Positions 8,953 to 16,578 of a DNA stretch of 64,000 nt are shown in pieces. The DNA is from Calothrix brevissima NIES-22 (GTDB taxonomy: Bacteria > Cyanobacteriota > Cyanobacteriia > Cyanobacteriales > Nostocaceae): contig NZ_AP018207.1 in assembly GCF_002367995.1 (NCBI RefSeq), positions 558,001 through 622,000 of the forward strand, given 5' to 3'. Position numbers and translations under genes: made by a program. The first letter of the stretch is position 1; every line of letters begins with the position of its first letter. The notes beneath the pieces were generated by a model. That model saw only the letters and a list, made by a program, of their open reading frames with translations, ran no database searches and was not told the DNA's origin.

Positions 8953-8991
8953 TTTTATCAGTCTCTTCGTGGGCGTTTGTTGTTGTGTGGG

Positions 8992-9027
8992 AATGTTGGG
9001 TTTCGCAAAGCCTCAACCCAACCTACG
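8992..9027. repeat. Dispersed repeat containing TTGGGTTTCG / CTCAACCCAACCTAC
   Basis: An imperfect palindromic unit that recurs, whole or in part, at about 9737-9755, 40787-40852, 46564-46598 and 49870-49946, always between genes. It is probably a mobile or MITE-derived fragment. The rest of 8953-9241 holds nothing recognisable apart from an 18-codon frame at 9182-9238. Confidence 0.7.
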
Positions 9028-9241
9028 ATTGAGTGAATCTTTAATAAGCGTATTCTATGCAGCTTCATAAAAAATTGGTATGAGATGTATGATATAAGAA
9101 GTTATTCTGTAGATGTTATGCGGAAATTTTCAATAAATATCGAGATTTTTCTGTAAAATCGAGGCTTACAGGGAATTAGACATGTTTAGCATAGCAAGTA
9201 CTGAAGACCCAGATGAGAAAAATTTTTCAAGAGGTTGAAAA

Positions 9242-9439
9242 ATGGAAATTGCCACTAAAAGACAATCGCTCCTGGAATTAATTAATGAGTATTTGGATAA
9301 AGCACCAGAAAGCACTTTAGAAAAAGTTTTAGAATTGTTAGAAGATGAAGAAGATATTAGAGATGCGCGTGTTGAGTTGTTAGATGCAACTATTAATGGA
9401 ACTGTATCTTGGGAAGAATATAAGAGAGAAACGGCGTGA
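9242..9439 (+). CDS. Antitoxin of a RelE/ParE-type module
   Basis: 65 aa, strongly acidic and helical (KVLELLEDEEDIRDARVELLDATIN), with a C-terminal WEEYKRE segment of the sort that wraps around RelE/ParE-like toxins. AAGAGG lies 8 bases before the ATG. Its stop overlaps the toxin start by four bases (GTGA), the classic translational coupling of type II toxin-antitoxin pairs. No clear HTH or RHH domain is visible, so autoregulation, if any, is by an unrecognised fold. Confidence 0.75.
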   Translation: MEIATKRQSLLELINEYLDKAPESTLEKVLELLEDEEDIRDARVELLDATINGTVSWEEYKRETA

Positions 9440-9702
9440 GTTATCAAATTGTATTGACTAAAGGTGCAGTCAAGCAACTCAAGAAACTACCCAAAGATGT
9501 TAAAGAACGTATCGACGTAAAAATTCAAGAATTAGCGATAGAACCTCGTCCCAATGGGGTTAAAAAGTTAGAGGATGAAGATTCTTTATATCGTATTCGA
9601 GTAGGTGATTATCGAGTTATTTATCAAATATATGATGAAATGTTGTTAGTGAGTATTGTTAAGGTAAAACATCGTCGAGAGGTTTACCGAGATGAAAGTT
9701 AA
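9436..9702 (+). CDS. RelE/ParE-family toxin
   Basis: 88 aa beginning at GTG. The family pattern is clear: a basic N-terminal helical hairpin (VKQLKKLPKDVKERI), the central LYRIRVGDYRVIYQI strands and the C-terminal VKVKHRREVY. RelE-like members are ribosome-dependent mRNA nucleases and ParE-like members inhibit gyrase. The conserved Arg/Lys-rich C-terminus (KHRREVY) favours a RelE-like mRNA interferase, but this is an inference. Intact length and overlap with the antitoxin gene indicate a functional pair. Confidence 0.85.
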   Translation: MSYQIVLTKGAVKQLKKLPKDVKERIDVKIQELAIEPRPNGVKKLEDEDSLYRIRVGDYRVIYQIYDEMLLVSIVKVKHRREVYRDES

Positions 9703-9932
9703 CCATATACAATAGCGCCGAAAATTTTGGATTTAGGAACGAAACCCAACCTACGGTTGAGGTAAAATTAGATGACTGCATGAATCGGACAACTGTTCGA
9801 TTTTGCAACCTACCAAGCTATCCGATTCGGTTTTATTTTCGGACAGAGTTGCCTCCATCACTGGACTAGGTTTGGACTCCCTAATGTAAGCCCGATAAAT
9901 TCCCACTTATCAGCTCTGACTTTGGGGAGTAC

Positions 9933-11630
9933 TCACGCCACAGCCACCGCAACTACGCGAAAACCCACATCGGCGCTACGATTCACGCGCGTGTAGCCGT
10001 AGCGATTCGTAGACCGACAATACCCGGCGAGGTATAACCAAGAACCGCCACGCAACAACTGAGAATCACTATCATTACCACTCAGCCATGCACTACCGTC
10101 TGTGGGCGCTCCCTCGTAATTTTTATGATATTTATCTAGACAACATTCCCATATATTACCATGCATATCGTATAAACCGAAAGAGTTTGGTGGAGATTTT
10201 CCCACATCTGTTGTTTGTTGACGATATAGACCTTTGGGTGCAGAGGCGTAAGGGTAATTTCCGTTGTAGTTAACTAAATCGGTGGTAATGGTTTCGCCAA
10301 AATAAAAGGGTGTAGTGGTTCCTGCACGACAAGCATATTCCCATTCAGCTTCGCTGGGTAGTCTGTAGGTGCGTCCTGTCTTTTGGCTTAACTTTTGACA
10401 AAATTCTACCGCATCATCCCAACTCACTTGTTCTACAGGTTTTGATTCTCCTTTGAATCTGGAAGGATTATTTCCCATAATTGCTTGATACTGCGCCTGG
10501 GTAACTGGATATTTACCCATGAAAAAGCCAGGAACTGTTACTTGATGCTGTGGACTTTCATTATCCCGTCTTCCTGCTTCCTCTGCTGGCGAACCCATCA
10601 TAAAGGTTCCCCCTGGTATCTGCACCATTTCTAAGGTGATACCATTCCCCAAATCTTCAATGAAGTATTTTGCTTCACGATTCTGACGGCTGGTGATTTT
10701 CCCTGTAGCATTTACAGTTACCACTTCAAATTGAAAACTTTTGAGGGCTAAAGCGGCTGTGGTATTTTGATGGGGTATGGGTACTGCAAGAATTGTTGGC
10801 GCAAGAGGTTGATTTAATAAATGTATAGCTTGTAAAGCTTCTGTCGCATTTTGATAACGTTGAGTTACGCGACGATTCACCATTTTTGTTAATACTTGGG
10901 CAAAGCGATCGCTAATATTTACCCGATTCTGCCACATTACTTCACCATCTTCATCATCATCTAATAAATGTGGTTCTATTCCTGTCAGTGCTTGAATACC
11001 CACCATCCCAATGGCGTAGATATCGCTGGCTAATTTTGGTCTACCATTGAATTGTTCCAAAGGCATAAAACCCGGTGTTCCTACCCCCATAGTCAGGCTA
11101 GTTTGTCCGGAATTCTGAAACATTATCTGCTTGACTGCGCCAAAGTCTATTAAGATGACTTTTCCATCGAGGCGACGACGCATGATATTTTTGGGGTTGA
11201 TATCTCGGTGAATAATGTTTTGTTGGTGGACTACTACCAACACTTCTAAAATTTCTGCTAAAAGCTGGATAACTGTTGTTTCAGGGAATTTTTTACCCGG
11301 GGTGATGATTTTGGTGAAATCATCGCCATCAATAAAGTCCTGTACTAAATAAAATTCGTTCCCTACTTGAAAATATTCTGATAATTTGGGAATTTGGGGA
11401 TGAAGATTGCCCAAATTGTACAGGGTGACTGCTTCTTGCTCAAATGAGTTTTTTACCCATTCCAATTGTTCGTCGGTGAGGTTTTGTGTTTTCAGGCGCT
11501 TGACGACGCACTTGGGTTTAGGATTGATCGGTATACCTAAATCCTCTGCTAGATAGGTGTCTCCAAACCCACCGCTTCCCAGAAGTTTGATGATTTTGTA
11601 GCGATTGCGGAGAACTGCGCCATTCAGCAT
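9933..11630 (-). CDS. Ser/Thr kinase fused to FGE-sulfatase (C-type-lectin-like) domain with a DGR-type variable tail
   Basis: 565 aa. Residues 1-275 form a Hanks-type kinase: glycine loop [14 protein letters not shown], Lys in VVKRLK, catalytic HRDINPKN and LIDFGAVKQ, all intact. A linker follows, and residues about 333-560 are an FGE-sulfatase (SUMF1) domain with [30 protein letters not shown] and LLRGGSW. The paired active-site cysteines of true formylglycine-generating enzymes are not both present (LYLAGYC in place of a C...C pair), so the fold is probably a ligand-binding scaffold. The end of the domain (531-560) has the exact layout of DGR variable regions. In GNIWECC a usual Trp is Cys. 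It is the last gene of a minus-strand run with the M48-like and Pepco-like genes (60-bp and 45-bp gaps), suggesting joint function. Confidence 0.9.
   Translation of the reverse strand: MLNGAVLRNRYKIIKLLGSGGFGDTYLAEDLGIPINPKPKCVVKRLKTQNLTDEQLEWVKNSFEQEAVTLYNLGNLHPQIPKLSEYFQVGNEFYLVQDFIDGDDFTKIITPGKKFPETTVIQLLAEILEVLVVVHQQNIIHRDINPKNIMRRRLDGKVILIDFGAVKQIMFQNSGQTSLTMGVGTPGFMPLEQFNGRPKLASDIYAIGMVGIQALTGIEPHLLDDDEDGEVMWQNRVNISDRFAQVLTKMVNRRVTQRYQNATEALQAIHLLNQPLAPTILAVPIPHQNTTAALALKSFQFEVVTVNATGKITSRQNREAKYFIEDLGNGITLEMVQIPGGTFMMGSPAEEAGRRDNESPQHQVTVPGFFMGKYPVTQAQYQAIMGNNPSRFKGESKPVEQVSWDDAVEFCQKLSQKTGRTYRLPSEAEWEYACRAGTTTPFYFGETITTDLVNYNGNYPYASAPKGLYRQQTTDVGKSPPNSFGLYDMHGNIWECCLDKYHKNYEGAPTDGSAWLSGNDSDSQLLRGGSWLYLAGYCRSTNRYGYTRVNRSADVGFRVVAVAVA
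9951..10040 (-). other. Candidate DGR variable region (VR) at the 3' end of the kinase-FGE gene
   Basis: Residues 531-560 read [30 protein letters not shown]. In FGE-type DGR targets known from Nostocales the same frame is remembered as W-NNN-P-xN-CRS-x-xR-NNN-x-DNR-NNNI-GFRVV, where Asn codons (AAC/AAT) in the template repeat are the mutated sites. Here the three NNN triplets correspond to LYL, YGY and SAD, and the single N to Y. Nine of these ten codons end in C or T, as expected if only adenines of AAY codons were changed. Flanking residues are conserved. No reverse transcriptase or template repeat is in the window, so this would be a remote target. Consensus recalled, not searched. Confidence 0.6.
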
Positions 11631-11690
11631 CCGATTTACCTGATTTGATGAAATAATTAGCCTCTGGAGCTAAATTATACTCGTTTTAAA

Positions 11691-12593
11691 CTACCAGTTA
11701 CCTAAGAAATCCCAATCTTTGACATTTTCTGACTCTTCTGTTGTCTCTTGTGGTGGTGGTTGAGCCGGATCTGATGCCATTAATTGAGTATACGCGCCAG
11801 TTTCTACCCATTTCAACAATTCTGATGCTCGCATAACATGCCAAGGAATTTGATATGCCATGAAACTAAATATTTTGGTAACTTGGTCTAATCCCTCAAG
11901 TTCTTGGAATTTAAATTCACGCGCTTGCTGTTTAAAATCTTCGATTACCTCTGGTGTTAGGTATTCACCTGGTAATCCACCCAATTTCATCAAAGATGCG
12001 ATCGCAATATCAATATCTTGACATGCTAACAATCCCGCGCGATCGGCGGTAAATTTCGCCATCATAATCCAGTTATACAATGCAATTTCTATACCATTAG
12101 CGGCTAATCCGCCAAATCCCAGTGTGGTACTGCTGATGACGTTTTTCAATAATGGCATGACTACTGCCAGTTGTTGATATGTTAAATATTTACCTTTGAT
12201 TCTGGCAATTTCATGTCCAAAAACAAATAATAGTTCTTCCTCTTCTAACCATTCCAGGGTTTCTAAGTTGACGCCGATTAATGGTTTCTCAACGCCGATA
12301 GCATAGGTGGAAATATGTCCTGTACCTCGATAAAGATATAAATCTGGTACGGGTTCGTCGAGAATTTTGCATGTTTCGCCCAAAGCGTTGTGCAATTTGG
12401 GGAAGTTACGGGAGTTGACGCGAAACTCGTTACCCAGTGTTTGTAGTCGCAGCAGACGATCTATACCATACTCATTAATTTTTTTCAGCAGCAGTGGTAA
12501 ACCTGGCATTTTTTGCAGTGTCGCCAAGGCTTTACGATCAAAGGGGTGTTGGTAGCTGTCTGGATGTAAACCTTGAAGTGTTTTACGTGTCAT
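11691..12593 (-). CDS. M48-like metallopeptidase homologue lacking zinc ligands (probable pseudo-peptidase)
   Basis: 300 aa, close in layout to cyanobacterial M48 peptidases: VPDLYLYRGTGHISTYAIG, then VFGHEIARIKG where the HExxH helix should be, and MMAKFTADRAGLLACQD where the third-ligand helix should be. The motif reads H-E-I-A-R, so the second zinc His is Arg. The ExxAD motif reads K-F-T-A-D, so the glutamate ligand is Lys. The frame is intact and the surrounding fold well kept, so this looks like an evolved pseudo-enzyme rather than a decaying gene. It is flanked in the same orientation by the Pepco-like gene (45 bp upstream) and the kinase-FGE gene (60 bp downstream), suggesting a scaffold or regulator role in that cassette. 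Confidence 0.8.
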   Translation of the reverse strand: MTRKTLQGLHPDSYQHPFDRKALATLQKMPGLPLLLKKINEYGIDRLLRLQTLGNEFRVNSRNFPKLHNALGETCKILDEPVPDLYLYRGTGHISTYAIGVEKPLIGVNLETLEWLEEEELLFVFGHEIARIKGKYLTYQQLAVVMPLLKNVISSTTLGFGGLAANGIEIALYNWIMMAKFTADRAGLLACQDIDIAIASLMKLGGLPGEYLTPEVIEDFKQQAREFKFQELEGLDQVTKIFSFMAYQIPWHVMRASELLKWVETGAYTQLMASDPAQPPPQETTEESENVKDWDFLGNW

Positions 12594-12638
12594 TAGTCTT
12601 ACACATTACCTAAAGATTTTTGCATAGTGCGATCCTCT

Positions 12639-13028
12639 TCAATTTGCTGCTTGGCGTTTAAATGTCAGTTTGATTGCGCCTTTACCGCTAGCTTTTGCAC
12701 CGCTACCAATTAATTTGACTTCTCCTTCGCCACTAATTTCTATTGATAGTTCAATTTCTTCTAACTGTATTCCCGATTTCACTTGAGTTTGCTGTTCTGC
12801 TTGATTGAATAAACGTCCTACCACTCCCAGAAATTTAGTCATTTCTTGTTCTAATTTTTGCGCAGAAACTGGAACTGCATCTGTTACGCCTTTGCTTCCT
12901 GTCGTTTCTCTGGTTTCGTCACTGCGGTTAATTCCTCTAAAATTCCCGCTTTGATTGTTGTCGGGAGTAGCTATTTGTGGGGTGTCGTCGGTGACTATCC
13001 AAATGCTATCTGCGGGTGTGTCTGACAT
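12639..13028 (-). CDS. Small Pepco/Trypco1-like protein (peptidase-co-occurring domain)
   Basis: 129 aa from the ATG at 13028 (MSDTPADSIWIVTDD); an upstream TTG extends the frame but is not needed. The N-terminus has a short IWIVTDD strand. A Gln/Glu-rich helix (about 70-95) follows, then a beta-rich end with ELSIEISGEGEVKLIGSG and GAIKLTFKR. The last segment matches the remembered pattern of the peptidase/trypsin-co-occurring domains (Pepco, Trypco1) that accompany peptidases and signalling NTPases in bacterial conflict systems. It is the first gene of the Pepco - M48-like - kinase-FGE run, which strengthens that assignment. Function at the biochemical level is unknown. Confidence 0.6.
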   Translation of the reverse strand: MSDTPADSIWIVTDDTPQIATPDNNQSGNFRGINRSDETRETTGSKGVTDAVPVSAQKLEQEMTKFLGVVGRLFNQAEQQTQVKSGIQLEEIELSIEISGEGEVKLIGSGAKASGKGAIKLTFKRQAAN

Positions 13029-13505
13029 GGTTTTTTTGGCGTTTATCTGAGATTTGCTGAAAATACTTTCAGTAATATACAACGCTCTCTATGAGAATTT
13101 CGCTAAATTATTGTCTGGCGGAAATTGATTTGCTAGCTCTTGGACTTGTGCAATAGGTTTGAATAGCGATCGCCTCAATTTCCCTATTTTTAATTTGAGG
13201 TGAAAAGCAGACTGTATTGGTTGATAATTAGATATCTTTTATCAGGAATTAGTTTATATGCGCACACCTTTTCCATTATCTATATAATACCTTAGCAAGA
13301 GTTTCCAAGTCAATAGTCTCATCTTCAGAGACAATGGTTTAAGTCTGATTTTTACCAATCTTTTGCTCATCGAAATCAGATTTCGGTGCATTTGTCAAGA
13401 GATAAACTGACAAAACAGGTAAAAAAGGGAGAGTAAAAAGTAAGAAAAAAGTAAGAAACGAATTTTTGGTGAAAGGCTGGAATGTAGATATAGAGGGAGA
13501 AATAG
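13029..13505. other. Divergent intergenic region between the Pepco cassette and rsmA
   Basis: 477 bp holding the promoters of two divergent units. It contains one HIP1-like AGCGATCGCC and purine-rich, imperfectly repeated AAAAAGTAAGAAA tracts just upstream of rsmA. No open frame or stable hairpin was recognised. Confidence 0.5.
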
Positions 13506-14327
13506 ATGGTACGACCGCGCAAGGCCTTTGCGCAGCATTGGCTCAAAAGTGAGAAGACTCTAGAGGCAATCGTCAAGGCGGCAGATTGCAAACAGAGCGA
13601 TCGCATTCTGGAGATTGGCCCGGGTACAGGTATCCTGACCCGTCGGTTATTACCTTTGGTGCAGTCTTTATTGGCAGTGGAAATTGACCGCGATTTGTGC
13701 GATTTATTGGCAAAGCAACTGGGTAAAAAAGAAAATTTTCTGCTGTTACAAGGAGATTTTTTGACTTTGGATGTTGGGGAAACTGTCGCAGCATTTCCTA
13801 ACTTTCAAAATCAAAATAAAGTAGTGGCGAATATCCCCTATAACATTACAGGGCCGATAATCGAAAAACTCTTAGGCACAATTGCGAATCCTAATCCCAA
13901 ACCATTTGATTCAATAGTATTATTAGTGCAGAAAGAAGTTGCCGAGAGGTTATATGCTAAACCCGGTACGACAAACTTTGGGGCGTTGAGTATAAGGGTG
14001 CAATATCTAGCAGCATGTGAGTTAATTTGTACAGTCCCAGCTAGTGCATTTTATCCCCCACCAAAAGTAGATTCTGCCGTCGTGAGAATGCGTCCTAGAG
14101 CAATCGAAATACCTGCAATTGATCCGCGAAAATTCGAGAACTTGCTGAAATTGGGGTTCGGTGCCAAGCGGAAAATGTTACGAAATAATTTACAACCAGT
14201 AGTAGAACGCGATCGCCTGACTCACTTACTGGAACAATTAGAGATAAATCCCCAAGTACGCGCTGAAGATCTCAGCGTCTCTCAATGGGTAACTTTAGCA
14301 AATCAGTTACTTGTAACCGATGATTAG
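13506..14327 (+). CDS. rsmA: 16S rRNA (adenine1518-N6/adenine1519-N6)-dimethyltransferase
   Basis: 273 aa, the usual length for RsmA/KsgA. It dimethylates two adjacent adenines in the 3' terminal hairpin of 16S rRNA during small-subunit maturation, using SAM. The N-terminus RKAFAQHWLKSE is the family opening. DRILEIGPGTGILTRRLL is SAM-binding motif I and VVANIPYNITGPII is motif IV with the catalytic NIPY. The FYPPPKVDSAVVRM segment and the C-terminal helical domain (FGAKRKMLRNNL) are intact. GAGGGA lies before the ATG. It is followed after 50 bp by ispE in the same direction, a common cyanobacterial pairing. Confidence 0.97.
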   Translation: MVRPRKAFAQHWLKSEKTLEAIVKAADCKQSDRILEIGPGTGILTRRLLPLVQSLLAVEIDRDLCDLLAKQLGKKENFLLLQGDFLTLDVGETVAAFPNFQNQNKVVANIPYNITGPIIEKLLGTIANPNPKPFDSIVLLVQKEVAERLYAKPGTTNFGALSIRVQYLAACELICTVPASAFYPPPKVDSAVVRMRPRAIEIPAIDPRKFENLLKLGFGAKRKMLRNNLQPVVERDRLTHLLEQLEINPQVRAEDLSVSQWVTLANQLLVTDD

Positions 14328-14377
14328 CAGGTTTTGGAGAAAAATCCAAAATCTAAAATCCAAAATCCAAAATTACT

Positions 14378-15331
14378 ATGCGTTCTTACACCCTCATTGC
14401 CCCTGCTAAAATTAACTTGTATTTGGAAATCATCGGCGACCGTCCCGATGGATTTCATGAATTAGCGATGATCTTGCAAAGCATCGACTTAGCCGATCAG
14501 ATTAGCGTGCGTTCCCTCAGCACAGATACAATTCGCGTCCACTCTCAGCACCCCCAAGTCCCCACAGATAAAACTAATCTCGCTTATCGGGCGGCGGAAT
14601 TAATGGTAAAAGAATTTCCCGATACCTTTGCTAAATATGGTGGTGTAGAAATTACCATCGACAAGCATATACCTGTAGCAGCTGGGTTGGCTGGTGGTTC
14701 GACAAACGCCGCAGCTGTGTTGGTGGGGATAGATTTACTCTGGAATTTAGGACTAACGCAAACAGAATTAGAAGAATTAGGTGCGGTTCTCGGTTCAGAT
14801 GTCCCCTTTTGTATTGCAGGGGGAACAGTCATTGCGACGGGGAGAGGCGAACAACTTTCACCGCTACCAAGTTTAGACAATATATATATAGTATTGGCGA
14901 AGTATCGCAGCTTGGAAGTTTCCACAGCTTGGGCGTACAAAACCTATCGTCAACAGTTTGGGAATACATATATTAAAGATACTGCTGACTTGGTAGCTCG
15001 TGCCAATGCAGTACATTCCGGGGGGATGGTGAAAGCGATCGCAAATAAAGATGTAACTGACATCGCTCAAAAATTACATAATGATTTAGAGCGGGTAGTA
15101 TTACCAGAGTATCCCCAAGTTCTGCAACTGCGAGAATTATTTGCAGCACAAGAAGGTGTGATAGGAACCATGATGTCAGGTTCTGGCCCTTCAGTGTTTG
15201 CTTTAGTTGAGTCTCAACCCCAAGCAGAAATAGTTAAGCAAAAAATTAGAGCTGCCATCCCCGACGAAGATTTAGAATTATTTGTGACGCGAACCACTTC
15301 ACATGGAATTAAAATCGCGTCGTCAGTTTAA
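14378..15331 (+). CDS. ispE: 4-diphosphocytidyl-2-C-methyl-D-erythritol kinase
   Basis: 317 aa GHMP kinase. It phosphorylates CDP-ME at the 2-hydroxyl in the MEP route to isoprenoids (carotenoids, phytol, quinones). [11 protein letters not shown] opens the protein with the conserved Lys, [15 protein letters not shown] is the ATP-binding glycine loop, [12 protein letters not shown] carries the catalytic Asp, and [12 protein letters not shown] is the third GHMP motif. The 50-bp gap after rsmA is filled by an AAAATCCAAAATCT-type repeat also seen before 15552, so the two genes may or may not be co-transcribed. Confidence 0.97.
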   Translation: MRSYTLIAPAKINLYLEIIGDRPDGFHELAMILQSIDLADQISVRSLSTDTIRVHSQHPQVPTDKTNLAYRAAELMVKEFPDTFAKYGGVEITIDKHIPVAAGLAGGSTNAAAVLVGIDLLWNLGLTQTELEELGAVLGSDVPFCIAGGTVIATGRGEQLSPLPSLDNIYIVLAKYRSLEVSTAWAYKTYRQQFGNTYIKDTADLVARANAVHSGGMVKAIANKDVTDIAQKLHNDLERVVLPEYPQVLQLRELFAAQEGVIGTMMSGSGPSVFALVESQPQAEIVKQKIRAAIPDEDLELFVTRTTSHGIKIASSV

Positions 15332-15551
15332 ACGTGGGGAAGGAAAAAGGACAAGGAGGACAAGGAAGACAAGGAGGACAAAGAGGATGATTTTTCATTA
15401 CTCCTTGAAGCTAACTCTCCAAAGATAACTACTCCAAACCAGGATATAAAAATTTTACTCCTTCTGCCTTCTTTACACTGAGCGAAGTCGAAGTGTGCCT
15501 TCTGCCTTTAATTACTCAATCCAAAATCTAAAATCTAAAATCCAAAATTGT

Positions 15552-15875
15552 ATGACAGATCCAAATTCCCTTCCTCAACCAGAGACTCCCGCAGAAGTAC
15601 AAACAAGTCCAGTACGCTGTGTTAGTGGCGCGATCGTTTCCGGTGGATTAGGTTACGCAATCTATTCGGTGATGATTGCGATCGCTACAAATTTTGCTAG
15701 CAAGCCAATACACTCAGATAATCAATTGGTGCTGCGCTTAACGTCCGCAGTTCGTACCTTAGTAGTCGGTTTATTCGCCTTGGGTTCGGGAATATTCGGT
15801 TTAGTAGCTGTGGGTTTATTGGCTTTAGCATTGCAGTTGTTATTGCAAAAGTTTAAAAAAAGTCCAGAGTCCTAA
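15552..15875 (+). CDS. DUF3082-type small membrane protein
   Basis: 107 aa from the ATG at 15552; the frame stays open upstream only through AAAATCTAAAATC repeat DNA, so the longer start is rejected. A proline-rich N-terminus is followed by two hydrophobic helices (about 25-50 and 70-98) separated by a polar loop with KPIHSDNQLVLRLTSAVRT. This is the layout of the cyanobacterial/plastid DUF3082 family, probably in the thylakoid or inner membrane. Function unknown. It follows ispE after 220 bp of GACAAGGAG-type repetitive DNA. Confidence 0.75.
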   Translation: MTDPNSLPQPETPAEVQTSPVRCVSGAIVSGGLGYAIYSVMIAIATNFASKPIHSDNQLVLRLTSAVRTLVVGLFALGSGIFGLVAVGLLALALQLLLQKFKKSPES

Positions 15876-15951
15876 ACTGAGAAATGAGGCGCAAAAATTT
15901 AAATAATGTTTGGATACCTAATAGTCCGCCAAACAAATTATGAGATGTCAT

Positions 15952-15984
15952 AGATCCCCGACTTTTTGAAAAAGTCGGGGATCT
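15952..15984. repeat. Perfect hairpin repeat AGATCCCCGACTT...
   Basis: AGATCCCCGACTT and AAGTCGGGGATCT flank a TTTGAAA loop. The sequence is a widespread Nostocales intergenic hairpin. It may end transcription of the preceding gene, but it has no downstream T run. Confidence 0.75.
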
Positions 15985-16126
15985 GAACAACCGCAGTATT
16001 AGTTTGTCACTACACCAAAAGACAGATTAAGTATATGTATGGTCAATGGTCAAAGTAAAAAGTAGCCTAACCCTTACTCTTGCAATAGTTACTTTTGTTG
16101 TAAAGTAATTATTTAACTATTTCAGG

Positions 16127-16351
16127 GTGTTGATTGTGGTAGAGAATAAACAGCTAATTGAAGCAATTAGAGATTTAAGAAGAACTATAATATCTTGTTC
16201 TTTGATGATTAGTGGGATTTTATTTGCCGGTATTGGTCTTTTATCCCTCAGTTTTACCAAAACTGCTTTAGATTTTATCGATTATGGATTTAGATATTTT
16301 TTCGTCTTTTTAGGGGTTTTTCTGATTTTTAAATCCAGTAAGAATTTGTGA
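16127..16351 (+). CDS. Small two-helix membrane protein, unknown
   Basis: 74 aa starting at GTG 16127 (a second in-frame GTG lies at 16136). An amphipathic start (NKQLIEAIRDLRR) is followed by two hydrophobic helices (about 22-44 and 53-70). No family recognised. A hairpin with AGCCCAC/GTGGGCT arms follows 48 bp after the stop, consistent with a short transcript. Confidence 0.5.
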   Translation: MLIVVENKQLIEAIRDLRRTIISCSLMISGILFAGIGLLSLSFTKTALDFIDYGFRYFFVFLGVFLIFKSSKNL

Positions 16352-16395
16352 CGATTAACGAACTCTACAATTATAAACTAATGAAGATACATTTA

Positions 16396-16419
16396 ATTAG
16401 CCCACGTAAGTGGGCTTTG
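16396..16419. repeat. REP-like hairpin, possible terminator
   Basis: AGCCCAC-gtaa-GTGGGCT followed by TTTGT. The outer sequence TTAGCCCACG...GTGGGCTTTGT is the same as half of the large hairpin at 54981-55034, so it is a dispersed palindromic unit that may also act as terminator. Confidence 0.65.
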
Positions 16420-16578
16420 TTTGTCAGTCAAAACACATAAAAAATTGATTAATTCCCCTTACCCCCTGCTCCCTGCTCCCCTGCTTTTTCACACCAGGTG
16501 GGAACATTTTTACATTACAAACGAACTCGTAAATATAGGGAAATTACTGTTCCTTCTCACTCCTGCTATCTACTGAAA

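Noticed and set aside
9933-11630. True formylglycine-generating enzyme
   Set aside because: The active-site cysteine pair is not present at the expected positions, and fusion to a kinase is typical of non-catalytic sensor versions.
9933-13028. Complete diversity-generating retroelement within the window
   Set aside because: Only a variable-region-like tail is present. No reverse transcriptase, accessory protein or template repeat was found on either strand here, so only a remote target is proposed.
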